This document shows positions 1 to 6,042 of a DNA stretch of 6,606 bases, one piece after another. Source of the stretch: an uncultured Lachnospiraceae bacterium (GTDB lineage Bacteria > Bacillota > Clostridia > Lachnospirales > Lachnospiraceae); NCBI GenBank assembly GCA_947174985.1, contig CAMWLB010000173.1, positions 1 to 6,606 of the forward strand, read 5' to 3'. Made by a program: the position numbers and the translations under genes. Below the pieces are notes generated by a model that was given only the letters and a program-made list of their open reading frames with translations, did not search any database and was not told where the DNA came from. Numbering within the stretch: position 1 is the first letter of the stretch; each line of letters begins with the position of its first letter.

Positions 1-488
1 CGCATATACAGCCTGCTGTTACGCCCGAACGCCTCCACATACATAATCTCAGATACGCCAAGGTGCATACTGCCGTTTTCCGTATCTACCACTATCTCGT
101 CCGCAGCGTCCGCTTTCCTATCTGCGTACTTGTCAAGAACCTTGACAAATTTTTCAGCATCAAGGGGCTTTAAAAGATAATGGAGCGCTTCCACATCATA
201 GCCCTCATTCATATAATCTGCAAAACCTGTGATAAATACAATCGGCAGGCTGTCACCCTGTGCACGGAGCTTCCTTGCCAGTTCCATGCCGTTCTGCCCC
301 TCCATCTCAATATCCAGCAGAAGCAGGCTGCACGGTCTGTCTTCATAATCAAAGAGAAACTCTTCTGCACTGCCGTACCCCCGCACGTCCACGGCTGTAC
401 CGCGGCCGTCCGCCCACTCCCTCACAAGTTTTCTTAAGTATTCATTTTGTACCTCGTCGTCATCGACGACTGCAACTGCCATTACCAT
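1..488 (-). CDS. LytTR-family response regulator (C-terminus cut off by window edge)
   Basis: Cytoplasmic two-component response regulator that would bind DNA when phosphorylated by a partner histidine kinase not present here. I translated 162 residues from ATG 488. A receiver domain fills about residues 3-122: acidic cluster D9-D11, phospho-acceptor D59 in LLLLDIEM, T87 in FITG and K107 in LLKP. After a short linker the start of a LytTR DNA-binding domain is visible from about residue 131, with the typical MYVEAFGRNSRLYM segment at 149-162. The rest of that domain lies left of base 1. An AGGAG site at 505-501 precedes the ATG by 12 bases; a second in-frame ATG at 482 is a less likely alternative. 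The gene starts 20 bases after the GNAT stop on the same strand, so it may be co-transcribed. It is much richer in G+C than that neighbour (38 of 60 for 241-300). Family assignment is firm; the target, often quorum-sensing or peptide-production genes in this family, is unknown. Confidence 0.9.
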   Translation of the reverse strand, partial: MVMAVAVVDDDEVQNEYLRKLVREWADGRGTAVDVRGYGSAEEFLFDYEDRPCSLLLLDIEMEGQNGMELARKLRAQGDSLPIVFITGFADYMNEGYDVEALHYLLKPLDAEKFVKVLDKYADRKADAADEIVVDTENGSMHLGVSEIMYVEAFGRNSRLYM

Positions 489-508
489 ATCGATTTATTT
501 CTCCTGAA

Positions 509-1069
509 TTACTGCACTGACCAACTGACCGGCGGCTGATTTGCCTGATGGTTTCCGATTATTTTTTCCATCCAGATTAAGTTATACCAACGTCCAAATT
601 TATACCCGCATTTATTACATTCTCCCACCTTAGAAAACCCTAAATGTGCATGGAATTCAGCACTGTTTTTGTTCAGGTATGCATCTTCCTCTTCGGGATA
701 AGCTATGCTGGCATATAAATTTAAGATTCCCTGTTCCCTTAACCGACTCGCAAGTTCTTCATATATCATTCTTCCCAAGCCGCATTTATGCGCCGTATGG
801 TCAAGATATACTGTAACTTCACATGACCAGTCACAAGCCGCCCGTCCGATAAAGGCACCCGCATATGCATACCCCTGAATGATTCCGCCCTTTTCCACAA
901 CAAGATACGGATACTTCCTCATTGTATTTTTCATGCGGTTTTGGAATTCGGAAAGCGTCGGAACATCATACTCAAAAGTAATTGCCGTATGCTTAATATA
1001 ATACGCATAGATTTCCAAAATACGTTCTGCATCTTCCAGTTTTGCGCTTCTGACCATTGCTTTACTCAT
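509..1069 (-). CDS. GNAT N-acetyltransferase, phosphinothricin-acetyltransferase-like
   Basis: Cytoplasmic acetyl-CoA-dependent N-acetyltransferase, 186 residues. The fold order matches the Pat/Bar branch of GNAT. The N-terminal strand and helix MVRSAKLEDAERILEIY (5-21) is followed by a TAITFEYDVPTLSEF block (28-42). Strand 4 (ECEV-like, 82-90) leads into the acetyl-CoA pyrophosphate loop HKCGLGRMIYEEL (94-106). The C-terminal N..SAEFHAHLGF (135-145) and GYKFGRWYNLIWM (155-167) are hallmark family segments. The last about 15 residues (from 172) form a polar, proline-containing tail that I do not recognise. The ATG at 1069 is preceded by AAGGAT at 1080-1075 with suitable spacing, better than M5. 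Family members act on phosphinothricin, methionine sulfone/sulfoximine or other small amines. The substrate cannot be read from sequence, so a herbicide-resistance label would be over-specific. It sits directly upstream of the response regulator. Confidence 0.88.
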   Translation of the reverse strand: MSKAMVRSAKLEDAERILEIYAYYIKHTAITFEYDVPTLSEFQNRMKNTMRKYPYLVVEKGGIIQGYAYAGAFIGRAACDWSCEVTVYLDHTAHKCGLGRMIYEELASRLREQGILNLYASIAYPEEEDAYLNKNSAEFHAHLGFSKVGECNKCGYKFGRWYNLIWMEKIIGNHQANQPPVSWSVQ

Positions 1070-1129
1070 AATTTATCCTTTTTCACTACAGAAAAACTAT
1101 AAAAATAACATCGTTGTTTTCCGGAATTA

Positions 1130-1158
1130 ATCGTACCACATTTTGACCTGTTTTTCCA
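1130..1158 (-). promoter_or_regulatory. possible promoter for the GNAT gene
   Basis: On the minus strand TGGAAA (1158-1153) and TACGAT (1135-1130) are separated by 17 bases, and TGG directly precedes the -10 (extended -10 form). Each hexamer matches the sigma-A consensus at 4 of 6. It lies 60 bases upstream of the GNAT start and fires away from the araC-type gene. This is plausible but weak. Confidence 0.3.
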
Positions 1159-1182
1159 CTTCATTTAAAAAACTGATGTTTA

Positions 1183-1249
1183 TAATTGTTCCATATAAGA
1201 TAGAATGGTATAATAATCCAACTGATATTTACTCCTTTTGGAACAAATT
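1183..1249. repeat. inverted TTGTTCC / GGAACAA pair flanking the promoter (candidate operators)
   Basis: AATTGTTCCA at 1184-1193 recurs in reverse complement at 1239-1248 as TGGAACAAAT, matching at 9 of 10 positions with the 7-base core exact. The two copies are about 46 bases apart. One covers the -35 and the other lies about 20 bases past the expected transcription start. They could be binding sites for the adjacent AraC-type protein acting on its own gene. This is inference from position only. Confidence 0.35.
1186..1214 (+). promoter_or_regulatory. sigma-A promoter for the AraC-type regulator gene
   Basis: TTGTTC (1186-1191), a 17-base spacer and a perfect TATAAT (1209-1214). The -10 is preceded by TGG (1206-1208), which makes an extended -10. 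Transcription would begin near 1221, giving a leader of about 100 bases before the GTG start at 1321. The -35 hexamer lies inside a TTGTTCC element that recurs inverted downstream at 1240-1246, so the promoter may be operator-controlled. Confidence 0.7.
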
Positions 1250-1320
1250 GGTGCAAGCACGAACAGGATTTTCTAAGTATAATCAGCTATAATTATTGCA
1301 TACAAGGAGGATTGAGCAAA

Positions 1321-2208
1321 GTGTCGGTACAACTTATACAGCAGGCAATATGCTATATGGAAGAACATATCTGCGAAAACATAAATTATGCCGATGTAGC
1401 AAAAAGCGTGCATATGTCAAGCTACAATTTCCATCGGACATTCAGTTTTATTGTGGGAATGACAGCGAATGAGTACATTAGAAAACGACGTCTTACATTA
1501 GCTGCCATGGAGCTACAGACAACGGACATATCGGTGATGAATGCTGCATATAAGTATGGCTACGAATCTCCGGAGAGCTTTTCTAAAGCTTTTTCACGAT
1601 TTCATGGCTCAACGCCGAAGCAGGCAAAACAAAAGGGTGCAAAGCTTCATTTGTTTAATCCGCTTGTGATAAAAATCATATTGGAAGGTGGTAGTATTAT
1701 GGATTACAGAATGGAACACAGAAGACGTCAACGGTTTATTGCATTGGTAAAAGCTTTTTCAAATGAAATCATCAATGATGACAATGACCACAGTATTCCT
1801 GATTTTTGGGATAAATGTTCTGAACAAAACCTCATTGAACCTATGAGATTGCTTCGTGCTGAAGGCAAAAGGGATTTATATGGTTTATGCAGCCCCGTTA
1901 AAAATAACGAGACCCATTTCCATTATGGAATTGGTATTCTGATTGATGATGATACCGATATTACAAAATTGGAGCAGTTTACAAATAACGGGTATTCAAT
2001 ATGGGAAACGGAGCCTGCTGACTACGCCGTGTTTAAATGCTTTGGTCCTGACGGCGACTGTTTAGGGGAAACGTGGAGCAAGTTTTTCAAAGAATTTGTT
2101 CCCCAAACAGGTTACTCGCAGACGGACGATACAGACTATGAAATATACTTTGAAAATGGTGAAAGAGGTCTGTTCTGTGAGTTATGGGTTCCTGTTAAGA
2201 AAAGTTGA
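1321..2208 (+). CDS. AraC-family transcriptional regulator with C-terminal GyrI-like effector-binding domain
   Basis: Cytoplasmic DNA-binding regulator with a ligand-sensing module, of the Rob-like layout (AraC HTH first, effector domain second). With GTG 1321 as start it has 295 residues. The first helix-turn-helix is about residues 22-43. The second, with the signature GYESPESFSKAFSRFHGSTP, is at 80-99. A GyrI-like/AraC effector-binding domain runs from about 127 to 295 and ends in a typical strand segment with CELWVPV. I prefer GTG 1321 because AAGGAGG (1304-1310) lies 10 bases upstream; the in-frame TTG at 1312 is only 1 base from that site, too close for initiation. Family members bind cationic or hydrophobic small molecules and switch on efflux or detoxification genes. 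The MBL-fold gene 74 bases downstream on the same strand, and perhaps the MATE gene beyond, are likely targets. The actual ligand is unknown. Confidence 0.92.
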   Translation: MSVQLIQQAICYMEEHICENINYADVAKSVHMSSYNFHRTFSFIVGMTANEYIRKRRLTLAAMELQTTDISVMNAAYKYGYESPESFSKAFSRFHGSTPKQAKQKGAKLHLFNPLVIKIILEGGSIMDYRMEHRRRQRFIALVKAFSNEIINDDNDHSIPDFWDKCSEQNLIEPMRLLRAEGKRDLYGLCSPVKNNETHFHYGIGILIDDDTDITKLEQFTNNGYSIWETEPADYAVFKCFGPDGDCLGETWSKFFKEFVPQTGYSQTDDTDYEIYFENGERGLFCELWVPVKKS

Positions 2209-2282
2209 AAGCCTGATAGAAATATGTGTGCGGTTATGGTATTCTATTAGAAATACAAATCCGAAGTTGAGGTTGCAGACAA

Positions 2283-3125
2283 ATGATTAAGATAATATCA
2301 CTATTGGAGAATACATCTTCTTCTCCCGAACTGAAAAGCAAACATGGACTCAGTATTTATGTAGAAACTTCCAATCATAAAATTTTATTTGATTTAGGGC
2401 CAAATGAACTTTTCATGAAAAATGCTCAGAAGTTGGATATAGATATCAAAAATATTGATACGGTTATTATATCACATGGTCACTCAGACCATGGCGGAGC
2501 ATTAGCAAAATTTATGGAAATCAATAAGACAGCAAGAATATATATAAAAGAGTCTGCATTTGATGGGCATTGCACAAAAGTTGCAGGAATACCTTTTAAT
2601 GTAGGCCTCGACAATGCTTTGAGAAATAGACAACAAATTACATTTACATCCGATAATTATGTAATTGATGATGAACTTATGCTATTTTCCAATGTTACAG
2701 GCCGAAAACTCTTTTCAAAGGCAAACAATAAACTGTTTGCAAAGAAGAGCGGAAAAATCGTGCTTGATGAATTTGAGCATGAACAATATCTGATAATTAC
2801 AAATGGTAATAAACAAGTTATGATAACAGGTTGTTCACACAATGGCATTGTAAATATTATTGAAAAATACGTAGAAATACAAAACGGAAGTATAGACAAA
2901 CTTGCATGTGTTTTCGGGGGATTTCATTTGTTTAATCCAATCACACGGATTTATGAAAGTGATGAATTGATATCTGAAATAGCAGAATACTTGGATGGAT
3001 TAAATGTAAAATTCTATACTTGTCACTGCACAGGGAAGAAAGCATATAAAATTCTAAAGGATTGCATGGGCGAGCAGTTGGATTATTTTTCAACAGGAAC
3101 TATGATTTGGCGAGATTGGCGTTGA
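2283..3125 (+). CDS. metallo-beta-lactamase-fold hydrolase, COG1237 type
   Basis: Probably a cytoplasmic metal-dependent hydrolase or transferase, 280 residues, with no signal peptide. The MBL core motif HGHSDHGG is at 65-72 (H65, H67, D69, H70). TGCSHNG at 182-188 supplies the next metal histidine (H186). GGFH at 212-215 and the C-terminal CHCTG at 247-251 are characteristic of the COG1237 branch. One characterised relative makes dihydropterin-aminobenzene phosphate in archaeal methanopterin synthesis, but bacterial members of this branch are mostly uncharacterised, so I do not transfer that function. Translation likely starts at ATG 2283, with GAGG at 2269-2272. It follows the AraC-type gene by 74 bases with no convincing promoter or terminator between, suggesting one transcript. 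It is strikingly A+T-rich (15 G/C of 60 in 2401-2460) compared with the MATE gene downstream, hinting at separate origins. Confidence 0.88.
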   Translation: MIKIISLLENTSSSPELKSKHGLSIYVETSNHKILFDLGPNELFMKNAQKLDIDIKNIDTVIISHGHSDHGGALAKFMEINKTARIYIKESAFDGHCTKVAGIPFNVGLDNALRNRQQITFTSDNYVIDDELMLFSNVTGRKLFSKANNKLFAKKSGKIVLDEFEHEQYLIITNGNKQVMITGCSHNGIVNIIEKYVEIQNGSIDKLACVFGGFHLFNPITRIYESDELISEIAEYLDGLNVKFYTCHCTGKKAYKILKDCMGEQLDYFSTGTMIWRDWR

Positions 3126-3191
3126 GGCAGACCATGAAGGGAATATTGTGGAATACAGACAGCGCGGTTTTGCATGAATGTATTTAAGAAC

Positions 3192-3220
3192 TTGACAAAA
3201 AATAGAAAGAAGTATAATAT
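3192..3220 (+). promoter_or_regulatory. strong sigma-A promoter for the MATE leader and gene
   Basis: Perfect TTGACA at 3192-3197. A perfect TATAAT lies at 3213-3218 (spacer 15), with the overlapping TAATAT at 3215-3220 giving a 17-base spacer. Transcription would start near 3226 and run through a short leader into the terminator hairpin at 3259, about 70 bases before the end of the untranslated region. Confidence 0.8.
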
Positions 3221-3242
3221 GATTTTGCACGGAGGGCAAACC

Positions 3243-3257
3243 ATTCTTAAGAAATGA
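3243..3257 (+). other. possible 4-codon leader reading frame ahead of the terminator
   Basis: A strong Shine-Dalgarno sequence, GGAGGG (3231-3236), stands 160 bases upstream of the MATE start with no obvious gene after it. At an ideal 6-base spacing lies ATT CTT AAG AAA TGA. The stop ends at 3257, one base before the terminator stem begins. If ATT is used as a rare start codon this is a four-residue leader peptide. The ribosome site also sits in the loop of a 5-bp hairpin (TTTGC 3224-3228 with GCAAA 3236-3240). The same bases contain the 10-base palindrome TTCTTAAGAA (3244-3253), which could instead be an operator. Confidence 0.3.
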
Positions 3258-3258
3258 T

Positions 3259-3315
3259 GAGCTGGATAAGGCAACAGGCTGAAACGCCTGTTATCCTTAC
3301 CCGGCTCTTTTTATT
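3259..3315 (+). terminator. intrinsic terminator / candidate attenuator upstream of the MATE gene
   Basis: A long hairpin in three blocks: GAGCTGG (3259-3265) pairs with CCGGCTC (3301-3307) using one G-U pair, TAAGG (3267-3271) with CCTTA (3295-3299), and AACAGGC (3273-3279) with GCCTGTT (3286-3292). The loop is TGAAAC, with small internal mismatches between blocks. TTTTTATT follows at 3308-3315. It lies downstream of the strong promoter and upstream of the MATE start, so most transcripts should end here unless terminator formation is prevented. It cannot simply be the end of the MBL gene transcript, because the promoter lies between them. Confidence 0.85.
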
Positions 3316-3386
3316 ATCCCCTATGAGCTTCCCTTACCGGGAATACGGACTTCATCCGGCAATTTATGAAACTGGAGGATTAGAAA

Positions 3387-4715
3387 ATGAATTTTCTCAC
3401 AGAAAAAATCAGACCAATGTATTTTAAGTATCTTTTTGCGGCTTTTGGAAGCGCCCTGATCACATCCATCTATGGTATTGTAGACATGGCTATGGTTGGC
3501 CAGTACCATGGTCCTGAAGGCACTGCCGCCATGGCAGTTATCGCACCTGTGTGGAATATTATTTACAGCCTGGGATTGTTGATGGGGATTGGCGGCTCCG
3601 TCCTGTTTGGCACCTTGCGGGGACAGTCTGAGAAAAATGCGAAACGCTCAAATGAATATTTCACTGCCGCTGTCATCGGAGCCGCGGTTCTTTCTGTCAT
3701 CATATGGATTGGTGTTATTTTCTTTGACAAAGAACTTTTAATCCTGTTCGGAGCCAAAGAACAGTTGCTGCCCCTCGCAAGAAGCTATGTGCTTCCGGTT
3801 AAATTTGTTATGCCGTCATTCCTGTTCACGCAGCTGATGTCTGCTTTTTTGCGGAATGACGGAAATCCCGGACTGGCTACAAAAGCCGTACTGATTGGCG
3901 GTATTTTTAATGTATTCGGTGACTACTTCTTCGTTTTTACACTGGACATGGGTATCATGGGCGCCGGCCTTGCCACTGCGTCAGGGGCTGTTCTTTCCCT
4001 GCTCATTATGCTGACACATTTTTGTGGAAAAAAGAATACGCTGCAACTGGTCAGACCGGCAAACCTGTTATCAAAATTGAAATCTATCACCGTTACCGGC
4101 TTTGCAACATTTTTTATCGATGTGGCAATGGGAATCCTTACCATCCTGTTTAACCGCCAGATCTTGAAATATCTGGGAACAGATGCTTTGTCTGTGTATG
4201 GCATTATTATCAATATCAGCACCTTTGTCCAATGCTGTGCTTACAGTATCGGCCAGGCTTCGCAGCCCATCATTTCGGCCAATTTCGGCGCGAATCAGGG
4301 AAACCGAATTCGGGAAACATTGAAATACGCTTTATATACCGCTGCTGCTTTCAGTATATTCTGGACTGCCGTCAGTCTGGCTGTCCCTAATCTGTATGTC
4401 CATATTTTCATGTCCCCTACGGAGAATATACTGAAAATCGCACCTGTTATTATCCGAAGCTATGGGATTTCCTTCCTGCTGCTGCCGCTTAACATTTTTT
4501 CAACTTATTATTTTCAGGCATTGCTGAAACCCTCTGCTTCCTTTATTGTTTCCGTATCCAGAGGCACCATCATCAGCGGAATCTTCATTTATCTGCTGCC
4601 CGTGCTTGCCGGCGGGGAAGCGATTTGGCTTGCCATGCCGCTTACGGAGCTAATTGTCACAGTTTATGTTGCGGTCAGAATGAGAAAATATACAAAACAG
4701 TTAGGGGCGGAATAG
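3387..4715 (+). CDS. MATE-family multidrug efflux transporter, MepA-like
   Basis: Inner-membrane cation-coupled efflux pump, 442 residues, normal length for the family. The protein is almost entirely hydrophobic helices, consistent with 12 membrane segments in two lobes (about 1-215 and 225-442). The first lobe carries the family segment VDMAMVGQYHGPEGTAAMAV (32-51, with D33 in helix 1) and GIGGSVLFGTLRGQ (67-80). The second carries the equivalent GQASQPIISANFGANQGN (289-306). The charged tail RMRKYTKQLGAE is cytoplasmic in typical members. GGAGG at 3374-3378 gives 8-base spacing to ATG 3387. Family members export cationic dyes, fluoroquinolones and other drugs; the substrate here cannot be read from sequence. 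Its own promoter and the terminator in the leader suggest inducible expression. Composition (31 G/C of 60 in 3541-3600) differs from the A+T-rich MBL gene before it. Confidence 0.92.
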   Translation: MNFLTEKIRPMYFKYLFAAFGSALITSIYGIVDMAMVGQYHGPEGTAAMAVIAPVWNIIYSLGLLMGIGGSVLFGTLRGQSEKNAKRSNEYFTAAVIGAAVLSVIIWIGVIFFDKELLILFGAKEQLLPLARSYVLPVKFVMPSFLFTQLMSAFLRNDGNPGLATKAVLIGGIFNVFGDYFFVFTLDMGIMGAGLATASGAVLSLLIMLTHFCGKKNTLQLVRPANLLSKLKSITVTGFATFFIDVAMGILTILFNRQILKYLGTDALSVYGIIINISTFVQCCAYSIGQASQPIISANFGANQGNRIRETLKYALYTAAAFSIFWTAVSLAVPNLYVHIFMSPTENILKIAPVIIRSYGISFLLLPLNIFSTYYFQALLKPSASFIVSVSRGTIISGIFIYLLPVLAGGEAIWLAMPLTELIVTVYVAVRMRKYTKQLGAE

Positions 4716-4767
4716 GATAGGTTCTCCTCCAACATCGGCAAGCCCCGGCAAAATCCCATAACAGCCA

Positions 4768-4799
4768 CTGGCATCTGCCGTATATATGACAGATGCCAG
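4768..4799. terminator. hairpin between convergent genes, probable terminator
   Basis: CTGGCATCTG (4768-4777) and CAGATGCCAG (4790-4799) form a perfect 10-bp stem with a 12-base loop containing TATATA. It sits 52 bases past the MATE stop and 29 bases past the fucO stop, the expected place for a terminator shared by both strands. No immediate run of T follows on either strand, so intrinsic termination may be inefficient or the hairpin may mainly stabilise 3' ends. Confidence 0.55.
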
Positions 4800-4828
4800 C
4801 GAATTCTAAATAGATTTCATTCTACAAA

Positions 4829-5974
4829 TCACATAAGTTTACGGAATAATTCTTTTAAGTCCTCCACACTTGTATCTTTCGGGTTTCCAGGTCTGCAGGC
4901 ATCCGCATAAGCTGATTCTGCTAAGAAATCCAGATCCTCTTCCTTCAATGCTTCCAGTTTTGCAGGAATCCCAACATCTGAGGATAATTTCTTTACTGCT
5001 TCAATCGCAGCAGTGCGGTACTCCTCCTGACTCATCTTATCTACATCAGCTACATTCATAGCACGAGCAATTTCACGATATTTTTCACCGCTGCATTCCG
5101 CATTGTACTCCATTACAATTGGAAGCATCATAGCACAGGCAACGCCATGTGGCGTATCGTAAACCGCACCCAAGGTATGTGCCATAGAATGGGCTATTCC
5201 AAGACCTACATTAGAAAATGCCATACCTGTTACAAACTGTCCAAGTGCCATGCCTTCCCGACCTTCCGGTTTATTTTCCACTGCATCCCGCAGGCTTTTT
5301 GCAATCAGACGGATCGCTTCTAAGTTCAGGCAGTCAGCCAATGCCCATGCTGCCTTTGTGGTATAGCCTTCAATTGCATGTGTCAGGGCATCCATACCTG
5401 TTGACGCAGTCAACCCCTTCGGCATGGTGGACATCATATCCGGATCTACAATTGCAACATTCGGGATATCATTCGTATCCACACAGACAAATTTACGCTT
5501 TTTCTCCACGTCAGTAATTACGTAGTTGATGGTAGCCTCCGCAGCTGTTCCCGCAGTCGTTGGAACAGCAATTGTATATACTGTCGGATTCTTTGTAGGC
5601 GCAACACCTTCCAGAGAACGAACATCCTCAAACTCCGGATTATTGATAATAATACCGATCGCTTTTCCGGTGTCCATGGAAGATCCGCCTCCGACTGTAA
5701 TCATATAATCAGCCCCGGATGCCTTATATGCAGCAACACCTGCTTTTACATTTTCAATTGTCGGATTGGGTTTGATATCAGAATATACCTCATAAGCCAT
5801 TCCCTCAGCATCCAGCAAGTCTGTGATTTTCTTCGTAACATTGAATTTCACCAGGTCCGGATCAGATGCGATAAACGCCTTTTTAAAGCCCTTACCCTTA
5901 ATAATTCCCGGAATCTCCTGAATCGCTCCTTTTCCATGATAAGAAATTCCATTCAGTACAAAACGATTTACCAT
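4829..5974 (-). CDS. fucO: lactaldehyde reductase (iron-containing alcohol dehydrogenase family III)
   Basis: Cytoplasmic NADH-dependent reductase converting L-lactaldehyde to (S)-1,2-propanediol in anaerobic rhamnose and fucose breakdown. The 381 residues align throughout with my recollection of E. coli FucO, including NNPEFEDVRSLEG, PTTAGTAAE and TINYVITD. The nucleotide-binding GGGSSMDTGKAIG is at 95-107. Iron ligands are in place: D195 and H199 in GMDALTHAIEGY, H262 in IAHSMAHTLGA, and H276 in TPHGVA. TAGGAGG at 5990-5984 lies 9 bases ahead of ATG 5974. It follows the aldolase gene by 68 bases on the same strand, which supplies its substrate. The context with rhaD rather than a fucose-specific aldolase points to rhamnose use, although the enzyme serves both sugars. 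A related 1,3-propanediol or butanol dehydrogenase is the alternative, but the similarity and the neighbour argue for FucO. Confidence 0.92.
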   Translation of the reverse strand: MVNRFVLNGISYHGKGAIQEIPGIIKGKGFKKAFIASDPDLVKFNVTKKITDLLDAEGMAYEVYSDIKPNPTIENVKAGVAAYKASGADYMITVGGGSSMDTGKAIGIIINNPEFEDVRSLEGVAPTKNPTVYTIAVPTTAGTAAEATINYVITDVEKKRKFVCVDTNDIPNVAIVDPDMMSTMPKGLTASTGMDALTHAIEGYTTKAAWALADCLNLEAIRLIAKSLRDAVENKPEGREGMALGQFVTGMAFSNVGLGIAHSMAHTLGAVYDTPHGVACAMMLPIVMEYNAECSGEKYREIARAMNVADVDKMSQEEYRTAAIEAVKKLSSDVGIPAKLEALKEEDLDFLAESAYADACRPGNPKDTSVEDLKELFRKLM

Positions 5975-5991
5975 TTTCTTGTTCCTCCTAC

Positions 5992-6007
5992 TAATTTTAT
6001 AAAATTA
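5992..6007. repeat. 16-base A+T-only perfect palindrome upstream of fucO
   Basis: TAATTTTATAAAATTA is its own reverse complement and ends two bases before the fucO ribosome site, in the 68-base gap between rhaD and fucO. It may be a weak RNA hairpin, a processing site or a protein site. A+T-only palindromes can occur by chance in such spacers. Confidence 0.4.
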
Positions 6008-6042
6008 TTTATAGCATCTATCTACAGATTACCCCATAGTTA

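Noticed and set aside
180..520. Two plus-strand open frames of 85-86 codons opposite the response regulator.
   Set aside because: They are antisense shadows of a gene with clear receiver-domain motifs and show no family features or ribosome site.
1278..1293. Two further TATAAT hexamers (1278-1283 and 1288-1293) before the AraC-type gene.
   Set aside because: Neither has a usable -35 at proper spacing. They lie close to the ribosome site in A+T-rich sequence.
2096..2290. A 64-codon plus-strand frame bridging the AraC-type gene and the MBL gene.
   Set aside because: It overlaps the conserved end of the effector domain in another frame and has no convincing ribosome site or recognisable domain.
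3329..3343. Second small hairpin TTCCC-TTACC-GGGAA after the terminator.
   Set aside because: A 5-bp stem with no T tract. It is too small to call as a separate regulatory element.
3226..3386. A named riboswitch (guanidine, yjdF or preQ1 type) in the MATE leader.
   Set aside because: I could not find the conserved core of any class I know. Only the terminator and ribosome site are clear.
5218..5708. Plus-strand open frames of 60-99 codons opposite fucO.
   Set aside because: Low-complexity antisense translations of a strongly conserved gene.
6008..6036. TATAAA with TGC before it (minus strand, 6013-6008) as a fucO promoter.
   Set aside because: No acceptable -35 hexamer is present at 16-18 bases. 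The gene is more simply explained as part of the rhaD transcript.
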